DNA from: Drosophila miranda
Taxonomy: Eukaryota > Arthropoda > Insecta > Diptera > Drosophilidae
Reading direction: 5' to 3'
Assembly: GCF_003369915.1 (NCBI RefSeq)
Contig: NC_046674.1
Span: 15,500,001-15,564,000, forward strand
Length of the DNA: 64,000 nucleotides
The stretch's first letter is position 1. Each line of letters starts with the position of its first letter. The notes under the pieces were generated by a model. It ran no database searches and was not told the origin of the DNA. It saw only the letters and a list, made by a program, of their open reading frames with translations. Below, piece by piece: positions 27,001 through 39,400 of the stretch. The translations under genes and the position numbers were made by a program.

Positions 27001-28523
27001 CTCCAAGGTTTCGGCCTCAAGTAGCAGGAAAACAACAGCTAAAGACACCAGCAGAGGGTGCAGAGGGTACAGAGGGTACAAAGGGAACAGCGAGGGGGGG
27101 TTGCAAGTGGATCCATTCGAGGCACGCAAACAAATGGTATCTAATAAAAATTGAACAAAGAGCAAACAAAAGTTCTTCCACTTCTGGATGGAAGTCAAAC
27201 AAGGCTTGGGAGAGTGCTCTGCTCTTGGGGCATTTCCTTTCGGTAATCGGGAATACATAACATGAATAGATTTCCAAATACATGATAAAAAACTTTCGAT
27301 AAGAGGTGGCAGTACTCGTATTTCAGTAACAGTTAAAATATATAAATAAATGTATTCGTAGAAATTGTATTTTATATTTTAAATGCTCCAAAACTTTGGT
27401 TTTTTAAATTGAAGTAACTTTTAAAACAAAAAACAAACTCCCATAGGAATCATTTAGGGTTTCGATTATTTAAGATAAGAGTAATAAACGGATTTACGCA
27501 CTTGAAGGGGGTATGAAAGATCTACATACATCCAGAGAAAAAATGACGGAAATTTGTTTAACTTATAATTTTTTAAAAATTTATAAATATAACTTATAAT
27601 ATATAAAAATGTATATTAAAAACAAATAAAGTTGTTTTAAAAAATAAATAAATTTCTTATTTAAAATAAATAATATTCATATTTAGATAAAAAATATTTC
27701 CTAAACAAAGGGATCAATTATATTTATTTTAAAGTGTTTTATATTTAAATTTAAAACCCGAATACTAAGTTTTGGCATAGGTGTTTTTTTTTTCCTACTC
27801 CCCTTTTCGTTTAGTGTAGGAATTCATCAAGTTAAAAAGCTCATAGTTCGGGATAAGAATCATTATTTAAGGATAAGGTTTTTGTTCAAAGAAGATAAGG
27901 CTAATCAATTGACCCTCAAAAAGTAGCAAAAATATGTACATATAATCAAAAAAATATATATTTAGATATTTTGCTAATAAGTCTCTATAAATTAACTCAA
28001 AGGTAGTTGCCGAAGTTTCCCCCAGTCCACGGAACCAGCCTTAGAGTTCTACAAACATTCTAATCTCCAATTAAATAAATAGCATATTAAAGGGAAAAAC
28101 ACTTGAAAGTTCATTTACGATCGTTATAAAACTGAATGACAGAAAGATATCGTGCCTTTGGCTACCTCCGGGTACACTATCAATGGGCAATTCACATGGC
28201 AAAATGAAAAAAAAAACATATGTACACATACTCGTATAGACAGTAAATCAAATAAATAATAATCAAAGCTCTGATAAAAAGGTAGTCGGTGGTAGTAAAG
28301 ACCCAGACACTGCCAACAGAACATCATGCAATTGAAAGCCGGCTAAATGAATGAGTCGAAAGCAATTAAGGGAGCTGCAGTTAGCAGAATGAATGGAGTG
28401 GAGTGCTGCCGATGGTGGTGGAGCTGTCGAAGGCCTAACCTAAGCAACATAATCGCCAAAACGTGCGGCAATTACATGGATGCTTGAGGAACTGAATGCC
28501 AAACATCTGCTGCTGCTGCCACG

Positions 28524-28560
28524 TATATAATTTGCAATGGGAACCCAAGAAAATTCAATT
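28524..28560 (+). promoter_or_regulatory. likely TATA/Inr promoter of the CG6462-like protease
   Basis: TATATAA at 28524-28530 is followed by the initiator-like TCAATT at 28555-28560, a 33-nt spacing from the box to the A. This implies a leader of about 180 nt. A second TATATA at 28703-28708 is too close to the start codon to be used without a nearly absent leader. Confidence 0.5.
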
Positions 28561-28736
28561 AACAGACTGGGGATACAGACACGTGCCGTCACACACCAAA
28601 GACGCTGACGCGCTCCCGACTATAAAACTCAATAGAAACGAACAAAAACCATCTATGTACTCCATGTGGAGGACCCACTCAGACGGACACACTCCACGTT
28701 CATATATACTCGTACTCGTACTCGTACTCGTAATAG

Positions 28737-29687
28737 ATGGAGAATCACCAGTCGATTTCAGCACTCCTTCTGTTATTAATCTTAATGGGAGGGCTATCGC
28801 AATCGCAGGCCTGGAAAGATCAGAGGGAAGACGATGACACTTCAGATGATGAGACGATCATGGAGCGTCGCTGGCAGATTGGCTACGAGCAGTATCGCAT
28901 TCTCTGCGAGAAGTTTGAGGAGAAGAAGAAGGATACATCTCCAGTGAGCACTCGCATCGCTGGCGGAGAGCTGGCCGACGGAGGAATGTTCCCCCATCAA
29001 GTGGGCATCATCGTGCAACTGAGTAATGGCGATCTCATACAGTGTGGGGGCTCCCTCGTCACTCTCCAATACGTTTTGACGGCTGCCCATTGCCTGACGG
29101 ATGCCATCAGTGCCAGGGTTTATCTGGGGGTCATTCAATTGGCTGAAAGGGGAGGTGCCGCAGAAGAGTTCCTCGTGTCGCACCAGGAGTTCAGGGTCTA
29201 TCCGGGATACTTGGGCTTCGGGGCATATAATGATCTGGCATTGATTCACCTGCCCAGGCAGGCCATCCCCTCAGACCGAGTGCAAACCATCGCCCTGGCG
29301 GGGGATTTCATGCAACAAAAGTTCGTTGAGCGGCAGCCAGCTACCGTTTCGGGCTGGGGCAGCTTAGGGGACTCGGCCGTGGAAAGAACCCGACTGCTCC
29401 ATTATCTGGATGTGGAGGTGCTCGACCAGGAGCGATGCATGTGCTCCTTTCTGCCCGGATTGGTTAGCACGCGGCGACACCTGTGCACCGATGGACGGGG
29501 CGGACGTGGCGCCTGCCAGGGCGATTCCGGAGGCCCCCTGGCCTACCAGTGGCACAATGTCAGCTACCTGATTGGAGTAACCTCGTTCGGGAGCATTGGG
29601 GGCTGTGAGCTGGGTGCCCCGACTGTCTACACCAGGATAACCGCATATTTGCCATGGATCCGACAGCAAACAGGAATGACCAACTAA
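28737..29687 (+). CDS. S1 serine protease with acidic propeptide (CG6462-like)
   Basis: This intronless gene encodes 316 residues. Parts in order: signal peptide about 1-25; an acidic, Lys/Glu-rich propeptide about 26-73; activation site STR73|IAGG; catalytic domain to the end. The triad is His118 (TAAHC), Asp166 (NDLALI) and Ser264 (GDSGGP). The residue aligned to position 189 is Gly, preceding Ala-Cys-Gln-Gly, so it is not trypsin-like. Cys57 in the propeptide and an odd cysteine count in the catalytic domain (Cys234 and Cys236 close together) suggest a disulfide that keeps the propeptide attached, as in chymotrypsin. The start is forced by TAA and TAG immediately upstream in frame. AATAAA is at 29758-29763. 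Length and place fit D. melanogaster CG6462, a name recalled, not searched. It opens the main Jonah cluster. The long propeptide sets it apart from the Jonahs and suggests regulated activation. Confidence 0.92.
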   Translation: MENHQSISALLLLLILMGGLSQSQAWKDQREDDDTSDDETIMERRWQIGYEQYRILCEKFEEKKKDTSPVSTRIAGGELADGGMFPHQVGIIVQLSNGDLIQCGGSLVTLQYVLTAAHCLTDAISARVYLGVIQLAERGGAAEEFLVSHQEFRVYPGYLGFGAYNDLALIHLPRQAIPSDRVQTIALAGDFMQQKFVERQPATVSGWGSLGDSAVERTRLLHYLDVEVLDQERCMCSFLPGLVSTRRHLCTDGRGGRGACQGDSGGPLAYQWHNVSYLIGVTSFGSIGGCELGAPTVYTRITAYLPWIRQQTGMTN

Positions 29688-29769
29688 ATGCAATTAACGC
29701 CTAATTGTCGGCCATTAATTGCTAAACAATATAGTCGAGCGGGCGGACCAGACAGACAATAAAACCAAT

Positions 29770-31017
29770 TTGAGCAGCAGAAAGCCACACAATGAAATGG
29801 AGTCAGCAGCCAGCAGTGGACCGGAGAGAGACCTCTCTTTGGTTAGGTGAAAATGGTATTTTTTACGAGTACAAGGGGGCTGCTTTTCGCCCTTTGAGTG
29901 GAATGGAAATTGTATCGGATAAATAACAATAACATCAGAATTTCTGTAGCCAATTTGGCAGTAAGAATACAACCCAATAAAGGCGGCCAATAAAGAAGCA
30001 TTCTGATGAATGAAATTCCAATGAATTCAATGTTGAAATTGAACCTGTCTCTTCGTTTTTGATTGTTTTGATTGCGAGTACTGCGGTTCCTTTTTTTCTA
30101 CGTATATTGGGGCTAATCGTCTTTAATTGGCCATCTGAATGGGCCATTAACCGCAGCTCTGCGGCTGGTCGACACGCCTCTAGGAAATGGCAATGCACGT
30201 CGGCAAATCACGCGGCAATTGTCGGACATGAGGGTTGCGGTGGGTTTTTGCGGTTGCAAGAACAACTGTACTTTTGATTTATAAACAAAAAAGAGAGAGA
30301 CAATGCACTCCCGTACTTTATATACACAATCATTGATTGATTAATTTGGAATTTAGATTGTGAAATCGCGCACAAGTCAAAAGAAGCTTCCGAAATTACA
30401 GCGAACATCAATCGGGACCTGCTCTATGGGGATTTAAGGCTTAGGTCTAGAGCAGCCCTTCTGCAACACACACCCACGCACCCCTTGACCTTCAGCAAAG
30501 TCCAAAGTAAACAACCACAGGAACCACAAGCTTAGGCACCCTCTATGCTCCTAAGAGGGCGAACAGATAAGATAGTTGGTCAGAACAGAACCACCTCAGA
30601 AAAAGTCCGATACGCGGAGAAGACGTCACCGCGACACGTCTAGAGCTGAACAAAGCAAAGCAAACCCTTGCTAATTCGAAGATATTTTTAAAAATTAATC
30701 AAATTAATTAGTAGACAGGCAAAGATCCCACCTGGAGCAGGTCCTATCTCAGATTAGATGGAAATTCAGATATCCCCTAATTCCCTCCTGGACTTCTGCC
30801 AAACAGCTCGGCGAAAAATAGGAGAGTCATTTTGGGGCCGCATGCCCGAAGTTTCGCTTAATCTCCAATCGATATCTTCCGCACAAATCTCCGAAGATAG
30901 CGCACTGAGAACTGATGATGTCTGCGCGTCGGCAGTGTCATATCTAATCAAATGAGCTCTATTTGTGAAATGCAACCTAATCGGGAGACGGGGCTCGATT
31001 CGCCCAACTAAGGGTGC
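29770..31017. other. intergenic DNA before the Jon65Aiv-like gene
   Basis: No gene is seen. A GATAAG site at 30566-30571 lies about 450 nt upstream of the next TATA box. The rest is unremarkable. Confidence 0.55.
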
Positions 31018-31053
31018 TATAAAAGACCCACACTCGGCCATGGAAGATCAGTT
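31018..31053 (+). promoter_or_regulatory. TATA and initiator of the Jon65Aiv-like gene
   Basis: TATAAAAG at 31018-31025 and TCAGTT at 31048-31053 are spaced 32 nt from the first T to the initiator A. This is a canonical fly core promoter and implies a 38-nt leader. Confidence 0.85.
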
Positions 31054-31087
31054 GAGTTCCTTTTACTGAACACGCAACAATATCATC

Positions 31088-31982
31088 ATGAAATTCCTGA
31101 TCATTCTGGCTTTGGCGATCGCTTCGGCTTCGGCTTTCCCCGAGCCCGAGCTGGTGTCCCGCAACCGCGTGATGCCCGTCCAGGATAGCATCGAGGGTCG
31201 CATTACCGGAGGAACCACTGCCACCACCGGCCAGTTCCCCTACCAGGTGGGACTATCCCTTAAGCTGAGCGCTCTCTCCAGCGCCTGGTGCGGTGGCTCT
31301 TTGATCGGCAGCCAGTGGGTGCTCACTGCTGCTCACTGTACCGACGGGTAAGTGCCTCCTCCTCTCAGGATCGCTGAGGATCCCAGTACTCATCATTCTC
31401 CTCCCTTCCGCTTTCAGTGTCCAGTCCGTGACTGTCTACCTGGGTGCCACCGTCCGTACCTCCGCTGAGGTCACCCACACCGTCGCCAGCTCAGAGATCA
31501 TCATCCACTCCGGCTGGAACAGCGCCAACCTGCGCAACGACATCTCGCTGATCAAGATCCCCGTCACCTCGTACAGCACCAAGATCCAGGCCGTCAAGAT
31601 CCCAGCCATCGCCAGCTCCTACTCCACTTACGCCGGTGATTCCGTGATCGCCTCCGGCTGGGGCAAGATTTCCGACTCCGCTACCAGTGTGACCAACAAC
31701 CTGCAGTGGGCCAAGCTCACGGTCATCACCAATACCGTGTGCGCCAACACCTACGGAACCTCCATTGTTACCGCCTCCAACATCTGTGTGTCCACCCCCA
31801 ACGGTGTGTCCACCTGCAACGGCGACTCCGGCGGCCCACTGGTGCTCGAGTCCTCCACGGTCCAGGTTGGTCTTACCTCCTTCGGCGCTGCTGCCGGCTG
31901 CGAGAAGGGCTACCCCGCTGCCTTCACTCGCCTGACCAGCTACTTGGACTGGATCAAGACCAACACTGGCATCTCCTACTAA
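31088..31982 (+). CDS. Jon65Aiv: Jonah-type secreted serine protease (Jon65Aiv-like)
   Basis: Exons are 31088-31347 and 31418-31982, separated by a 70-nt GT-AG intron in phase 2 directly after AAHCTDG. They give 274 residues. A signal peptide (about 1-16) is followed by a propeptide ending at IEGR38|ITGG. The triad is His83, Asp128 (NDISLI) and Ser224 (GDSGGP), with Ser at the position aligned to 189. Jonah proteases are secreted, chymotrypsin- or elastase-like enzymes of the fly gut. The Jon65Aiv assignment rests on the position after the CG6462-like gene and on recalled C-terminal features ([19 protein letters not shown]). The gene family is certain, but the exact orthology is only moderately so. 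A partial copy of its second exon and 3' flank lies 1.4 kb downstream. Confidence 0.93.
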
Positions 31983-32205
31983 ATTTGGAGGAGAAGTCAT
32001 TGAATGACTTGAATTTCGCATAAATATAAAAAAAAGAAACCAAAATCCTATCTCACTCTTTCCTCCAATGAAACTCCAATGAATTTCAAATGGATCCAAA
32101 TTGATGAATTATATACGATAAACGGGATAGAAACTCTGTTCCGAATTTGATATATGTACCTATGAAGACCGACGATCAGTCCCCTACATTAACAAATATC
32201 AATCT

Positions 32206-32231
32206 ATCGCTATCAAAAAACGTATAGCGAT
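32206..32231. repeat. perfect 8-bp inverted repeat with 10-nt loop
   Basis: ATCGCTAT at 32206-32213 is mirrored by ATAGCGAT at 32224-32231. It lies between the intact Jon65Aiv-like gene and its truncated copy. The function is unknown and it may be chance. Confidence 0.5.
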
Positions 32232-32843
32232 CCGATTCGCACATGTTCGAAGTACGAATCACAATGGGAGAGAGCTACAGAAAGAGATAGGGGTGGGATA
32301 TCAAAATGAGAGAGACGGAAGGCACGACGTGGAAGTGGGGAGAATCATCTACAACGGGAATTGTTTCTTTTTCAGTCTGACTATGATAATGATCACATCG
32401 CAACGATATTCAATTCAAGATGATAAGATCATTATTCATTATTCATTTAGAATTTTGAATGCAAAATGATTTTTCGTTTCGAGGAGGTTGACATTTTAGA
32501 TACACTTTATCCAGTGGGATATGACCGAAGTTTGCATCTAGGCGTCAGATCTAGACGCCGACCATAAAACGTGTGTGGAAGAGAGAGACAGAGCGAGAGA
32601 GAATGAACATTTTTTCTTCGTTATAGCTATAATAATGATACGATCTAGTAAAAGATTCTGCAGTCTAGAAAATATAGTCATTTTCTATGATTCTGCGTTT
32701 TTGGCTTTCTCGTTTCTTTAAAATTGTGGAAGCAACAGACTTGCGTCCTTTGTGGAGGCGGAAGGGGCGGGGTGAAGTTTTGAAATACGCTTTTAAAAGT
32801 GGCATATCACAGAAGTCTGGATACAAAATGTCGTGGTGCTCAG

Positions 32844-33409
32844 GTATCCAGTCGGTGACTGTCTATCTGGGTGCCACCATCCGTACCTCCGCTGAGGTCA
32901 CCCACACCGTCGCCAGCTCCCAGATCCTCATCCACTCCGGCTGGAACAGCGCCAACCTGCGCAACGACATCTCCCTGATAAAGATCCCCGTCACCTCGTA
33001 CAGCACCAAGATACAGCCAGTTCAGATCCCAGCCATCGCCAACTCCTACTCCACTTACGCCGGCTCCTCTGTAATCGCCTCTGGCTGGGGTCTCACCTCC
33101 GATTCGGCCACCGCTGTCACCAACAACCTGCAGTGGGCCAAGCTGACGGTCATCACCAATACCGTGTGCGCCAACACCTATGGCACCCAATATGTAATAG
33201 CATCCAACATCTGTGTGTCCACCCCCAACGGTGTGTCCACCTGCAACGGCGACTCCGGCGGCCCTCTGGTGCTCGAGTCCTCCAAGGTCCAGGTTGGTCT
33301 TACCTCCTTCGGCGCTGTCGCCGGCTGCCAGAAGGGCTACCCAGTGGCCTTCAGCCGTCTGACCAGCTACTTGGACTGGATCAAGACCAACACTGGCATC
33401 TCCTACTGA
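32844..33409 (+). pseudogene. Jonah exon-2 copy without exon 1
   Basis: The frame matches exon 2 of the 31.1 kb gene across its whole length (about 19 differences in 188 residues). It keeps Asp (NDISLI) and Ser (GDSGGP) of the triad and ends with the same TNTGISY and a related 3' UTR. The 850 nt upstream contain nothing like exon 1: no signal peptide, no activation site and no TAAHC histidine. The frame is open back to 32687, but those about 52 residues look random. The AG at 32842-32843 would splice in the wrong phase for a Jonah exon 1 (it leaves GT before ATC, whereas the intact gene leaves a single T). Most likely a partial tandem duplication, hence a pseudogene, although no stop interrupts the copied exon. 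An unseen first exon with different phase is the alternative. Confidence 0.75.
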
Positions 33410-33499
33410 AACCAGAGCCTGAACCTGGAGGAGGAGCAGTCAATGAAGGACTTGAGTTTCGCATAAATATAGAAAAGATTACCAACGAATGGCTGTCAC

Positions 33500-36400
33500 C
33501 ATCTGCGTTTTCCTTCAGTCTGGAGCAGCTCCAATGAATTCCAATGGGCACATGAAAAGTTTAAATTGACATTAAACGACAATTGCAAGTGTTTTGTCAT
33601 GCAAATGGGGGAGGGGCCGTGGCAGGGCCAGGATGTTACGGGGCGCCACATGCAAGACACTCTCTCGGCATTCGGCACATAAGTTTTCATTAAAATTCAT
33701 TAAATTTTCGCAGCGACACAATAAAAGCGGGAAAAACTTGGGGGCCGAAAATAAATAAAGGAAAAAAGTTTCGCCGCAAGTGAAAGTAAAGCAAAAGAGA
33801 CAGAATGGAGAATGGAGGCGTGGCAAGGCGACAATATGTCAGCACTTAAATTATTACAAGAAATTTAAATAAATGGGAAAAGTTAAACATTTTACAAGCA
33901 GACTTTAAAGAGTCATTCAGCTTTTATTTTCCAATGATTTTCTCAGTGCATGCCACACACACACACACACACATGCCACATGAGTTCTCCGAGGAAAGGC
34001 AGCAGCGCAGATGCTGGGGGTAGGATATCAGGTGGTCGCTCTGCGAAACGCAGAGACCATCTGGTCCTGCGGTCGGAATAAAAAGCATTTACTCAACACA
34101 CGACCCAAATGACAGAAACCAGAAACAGAAACAGAAACTGAAACTGAGAGAGTCCCAGAAACAGAAGCAGCAGATACTGGCATCCCGAAACATATAAAGT
34201 CCGTCAGTGAAGGCAGAGGAAGGATGCCAGGATGAGGACACACTCGCAAGGCTGAGGTACTGGGAATCCCATAGCCATTCTGATAAATGTTTGCATTGCG
34301 GAAATTTATGACAGCACAAAAAAGTTTCCAGCTATCGTACGAGTGCGAGTACGAGTACGAGTATTCGTATTTTGTGGTTTAGATATGACAAAATATCATA
34401 CATAACTAAAGGCTCCAGTTCTACATAGAAGATAAGAGTGGGATGAGTGTGGGGTATCTGTGAAGGTCCAAAGTTAGTTAAAATGTCAACTTTTGAAATG
34501 GTCCGGCGTGTGTTTATGGAGAAAGTTTTTGCTCTGTTTAAAATCCACTTTGGAGCCAGTTTCATGGCTCTCTGATTGAACGCTTGAATGTTCGTTTCTC
34601 CTTTTTTCTTGGCCACAAACTTCATTGCTCTGCTCTGATTGAGATGGACTTCGTTCCTGTGGTTCGGGGCCAAAGCCAAAGCCAAAGCCATGACAGTCAC
34701 TTGGTCAAGCAGTTTTCTACGATTCATTTTATTGGCAAAATATTTGGCCAGCCTGCGGACACAGACACCAGACAGTGCCACACAGAGTTCTAGTTCTAGT
34801 TCTGGCTGTAGCTGTGGCTGTGGCTGTGGCACTGCATATGGATGCACTTTAATTTGGTTATTTGTCTCCTGGCACCTTTGGGACTGCTCCTGGCTGCTGG
34901 CTCCTGTCTGCTGGCTACTGACCCACTTCTACTGAGCACAGAGGAGGTCCCACAATTAAATATTTAGTTCGATTTCTTGATAAAATCAATTCGGATTTCG
35001 GTACTAAAGTACTAATCACAGAGCGAAATCAATTAACAAACTGTCGGCTCATCAATTATGCCATACCACCCCCACCCAATGTGAGGGAGGAGGCTCCCCC
35101 TGTGTGTCTGTGTGTGTGTGTGTCTGTCTGTGTGGCAGAGCCTTTTGACTGGAGAGTCAACAAACGCAATCCTGGCTAATAAATTCCAGTCGATTCAAAG
35201 CAATCAACTTAATTAAGGGTTTTTGGTTGGGGAGGGGGTCCACATACTTAATTAAGTGGAGTGAAAAGGCATGAAAAAAAACCTGAATGAAAGCCAGACG
35301 AGTGCGAGTCAGCTTATGCGAGTATATACGATATTGGGGTCAACGCTAGGGGACCTCTAGGATCTCTGATCTTTGGCTTTAATCCTAATCATACACATAT
35401 GATATGAATCCACTGAATGACCAGCAATATTAGAGCTGTTGGAAGTGGAAACTTTGACTGGCATTCACTTAACCCTTTGTTGATTCTGTGACACTTTGAG
35501 CGATGTTCGGCTAATTAAGTGCCCGGCAATTACGATTGCTTCAGCACTTCTCTTCGGTGAGAGAATGACAGGCCAACACAGAAAGTGTTTCTAACAAAAA
35601 GCCACCATCCACCATCCACCATCTACCATCCCCCCTGTGCTAACCAGTCTAGAAAGGAGAGACCTCCACCGCTCTCCGCTCCGCGTATCGTACACTTAAT
35701 TCATTTAACTCAAACATTTTCATTTATTTATCGCATTACTCTCTCCCTCTCTCTCTCTCTCGACTCCCCGAATACCCAAATACCCGGATCCCCTCCCCGG
35801 CAGTAGCCGCCATCACCAGAGTATTGTTGCTTTTTTTTTGGCTAATGACTTCCTGCTTTTCCTAACGCGCTCAACTTCCGGCAAACACACACACATTCCA
35901 CGTATGAGGGTTGACTGACTGACAGACAATCCCCGCACACAAAAACACAAACTCCCATGGAGAGGGGTGGTAAAGAGAGGACTGAGAGGGTAGAAGGAAG
36001 AACGCATCAAGCTCATTGAATGCTTTTGGCATGTTGCCCGGCTCGACACCATTATTTCTGGTAACAAGATAATTGTATAATGAAATCCAAACAACACTTT
36101 GGTTTGCTTTGCCTCTCTCTTGGTCTGGCGTTCGGGTTCGGGCTCGAGTTCTGGTTCGGGCTTGTCTGCCGGTGGCTCCTCCACTCCTTCACTCCTCCAC
36201 TCAACACACCACTTCACGGGAAACGGGAAACCCATTCCTTGCCAGCAAAACAGAGTTCGCCCTTCTTCTACAACAATGACTTGACGGCAAAAGTTCGCCG
36301 CTTTTTTTTTTTGCTAGACAAAGACAAAGACTTTTTCTGGCTACTGTTTTTGCTACTGATTGAGTGGTAATACTTGTTCTGCTCCAAAGTGGATGCTCTC

Positions 36401-39400
36401 TGAAATCATCTCAACAGATAAAGGATATGATTCACTTTGAGTCCAAGGAATGGCATAACTTTTGCCTGTGTCTTTCAATATTGTATTTGTATACATATGT
36501 ATGTACCTGAATGTCCCCATATATCATTTGGTGCCATCTAAAAGAAAATGTCAAAGAAAGTATATGATTTACTGAGGTTAAAAGCAATCATATATAGTAT
36601 GTTCTTTGCTTTGTTGGATTACTTTTTTGTTTATACAGGTACAAGCCCTATCATATATCATTTGGATGCTCCAAAATTATGTACAAATGTTCGTTAAATT
36701 ACTTTCCTTCCATCTACCTATTGTCATTTATCATTTGGTTAGAGCATTTTCAAGTCTACCATTTCATCTACATGTATTCTATTATACGTACGTATATATA
36801 TATATAGAATTCTTGCTTTTCTCTTAATTTCATTCCATTTCGCATGGCACCAAAGTGTCTTGTCATGGTCTTGTGCCTTTTGTTTTTAGGTTTTTGCCTT
36901 CTTCCTCCTTTTGCGATTTGGGAGTGACAATTGATTGACAGGAAAAGTTAATGGCTTACTTCATTCTACATATACATATATATATAAATATATACTCTTG
37001 TATATTGTATATTGTAGGTGTACCCACAGGATATAAATACTTGTACGGGAGTTCGGGGCAGTAATAATTGAAACATTTCGGGGGTTTTCTCTCCTGTCTG
37101 GCTCTCAAGTAGATGGCACACACACGCATATGCAAAGCCGCTCAGAGAGCACTCACCAAAAATCCCATCACTCCTATAGGGGCACGGTGGCAGCCATCAC
37201 TCTCTGTAAAAAAGAAAAAAAACAACAGCTCGAGAGTAGAGCAAAAAATAATATCCGTAATACTTTGGCTCCTCTTGCAAGGGCAGGCACAGGGGAAAGG
37301 GCAGGCGGCAGGGCACAAAAATAAAGACATAAAGCAAACAAATGCTGCTCCCATCGAGGAGGAGCAGAGCAGGGACACGGAGAAAGGTGGATTGAATGGA
37401 TGGCTGGGACGGCTGGGATGGCTGTATGGATGGACTGGTTGACTGGCATTCCTAGTAGCTTTTAGTGCGTTCAAGCAGAAAAATATATAGAAAACAATAA
37501 ACCGAAATTACAACAAAAGCAGCGCAGAGCGCACATGGGGCTCAGCCGCACAGAATCTCTTTTTCTGCGAAAGAAACAAAATACATATTGGCAAACAAAA
37601 AATGTTTATAAGCCATAAAGCATTCCATTCTGCTCCAGAAATTTGTATGTACATACATTCATTCTATGGGACGTGTATATAAATATTTGCATGCTAAAAT
37701 TTGATGAGTAGTTATATATTTTCCGGCGCACAACAACAACAGGCATCCTTCCATTATATTAAGTTGAACAGGGGAAATATTTCAACAAAATATACGGTAC
37801 ACGAGAACTGGCATTAATGAAGTCCCCAACAAAGGAGGAGATTTTTGCTATGGAATAAAAAGACTGCTCTGCTTACCCGTTGAGCGAACATCAGACCAGA
37901 CTGCATTCAAATTGGAGATTCAGATTCAGATTCAGATTCAGCATCAGCATCAGAATCCGCATGAAAAGCCCCGCCGCCGCCGCCGCCGCCAATGCCAGAC
38001 AACAGACAAGAGCTACACAAAAGAAAAGTTGCAATATTGATGGACGGAACAAAAGGAATACTCGTACCAGTATCACGGAATCATTTTCGGATGCTCCAAT
38101 GCCTATGCCAATAAGCAGACAAGTGCCACCGCGTACTGGGGGGACACGTTTCTGGTGCTTGCCTCGGGAAATCCCCCCAAATCTTATGCCGCACAAAATC
38201 CAATTGTCGTAGTCGACAAAAATCCTTGGCACTTGCACACAATATTCTCGTAATAAAATCCAAGGGGTGGGGTTGAGGGGAGGCAAAAAAAAAAAGGCTA
38301 GCCAGAAGCAATCTATCGAAAAGGATTTGTTTGCATGGCAGGAATTTATATTTATATATTTCGAGGGAACAGCAGTAGCTGAAGCAGAAGCAGGCCTTCT
38401 CATATGCAAAAGCCAAGCGCCAGCGTATTGATAGAAAATCTTGGGAAAATGTCCTCCTGCATTTCCCGCAAATATTTGCACAGCCATAGAAGACGACTGA
38501 GGGACCATATCCTCGTATAATATATCCATAAATAATAACTTAGTTTGATCCCTGGACATAAAACTTAATGCTGGCCACTTGGGGAGGGGATTTGTCTCAT
38601 GGATATTGACAGCTATCCGGAGTAACTGAAGATTGGTGGGATCGATACAGCGGCCCCCTCTCCTTCCCTCTGTTTATCAAGTTTTTTCCTGTTGAAAATT
38701 GCACTCAGGTAGCAGTTTGTTGGGGAGTTTATCCAGACAACCAGCTGCTTCCCTAATCAAACTTTTTCAATACATCGCGCATTAAAAACGAGTTGACAAA
38801 CTGCAATACAACAACACAAAACACAAAAACTTTGACCAAGTGCCAGGAAACTCTTGTAGGAGGGGGAGGGGGGCTGCAACCACCATCTATCCATCCGTCT
38901 ATCGTACCTATGTGCAGCAACAAATTGCATTTCGTTTGAGGAAAAAAAATAGTCAACTTTACGGAGTAGAGTTGGTAACATCTTGGGAGGGCTGTGATAG
39001 GCGATAAGTTCCGGCCAAGAGGAGGTGACTCGGACAAACGCATTACTCATACGCAAAGGCATATCCCAGGAGGGATGATTAATGAGGCGGCTGCTGTTGA
39101 CAACCTCCGAAGGCTCTCCAAGGCAGCCTCCTCAGCCAAAAGCAATTTGAATTATAGCAGGAAATAGACATGGACCATGTGATAAGTCATCAACCGAAAA
39201 GGGAGGCAGGAGGAGCAGGAGCAGCAGGTCAGCTGTAGCAGACAGTTGTCATTAATTTTGGTCAACTATGAAGTGGACCGTACCGCAGGCCCTGCGACAT
39301 TTTCATGACAATTTAACACACGCTCACAGCAACGACAACAAAAAGACAGAAAAACTGAACAGAGTTTTCCATTTGAGCCAAATAATACACAATGTAATGG

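Larger units (their letters stand above)
19850..28500. other. 8.6 kb without a supported gene
   Basis: Intergenic DNA between the SH2 gene and the protease cluster. It holds a CA run (23850-23881), a CT run (24068-24091) and a very AT-rich block at about 27340-27980. No coding exon, tRNA B-box or other RNA gene could be recognised by eye. Short open frames here overlap microsatellites and lack start or splice support. Confidence 0.5.

Noticed and set aside
28703-28708. TATATA as the promoter of the CG6462-like gene
   Set aside because: Transcription would begin within a few bases of the start codon. The box at 28524 with an Inr at normal spacing is better.
31491-32099. 202-codon minus-strand frame opposite Jon65Aiv, and the similar one at 42190-42801
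   Set aside because: Both are Gly/Val/Asp-rich antisense shadows of Jonah exon 2.
37891-38559. 222-codon minus-strand frame with hydrophobic stretches
   Set aside because: The hydrophobic parts come from GCC, CAGATT and similar repeats. There are no receptor motifs, splice sites or promoter.
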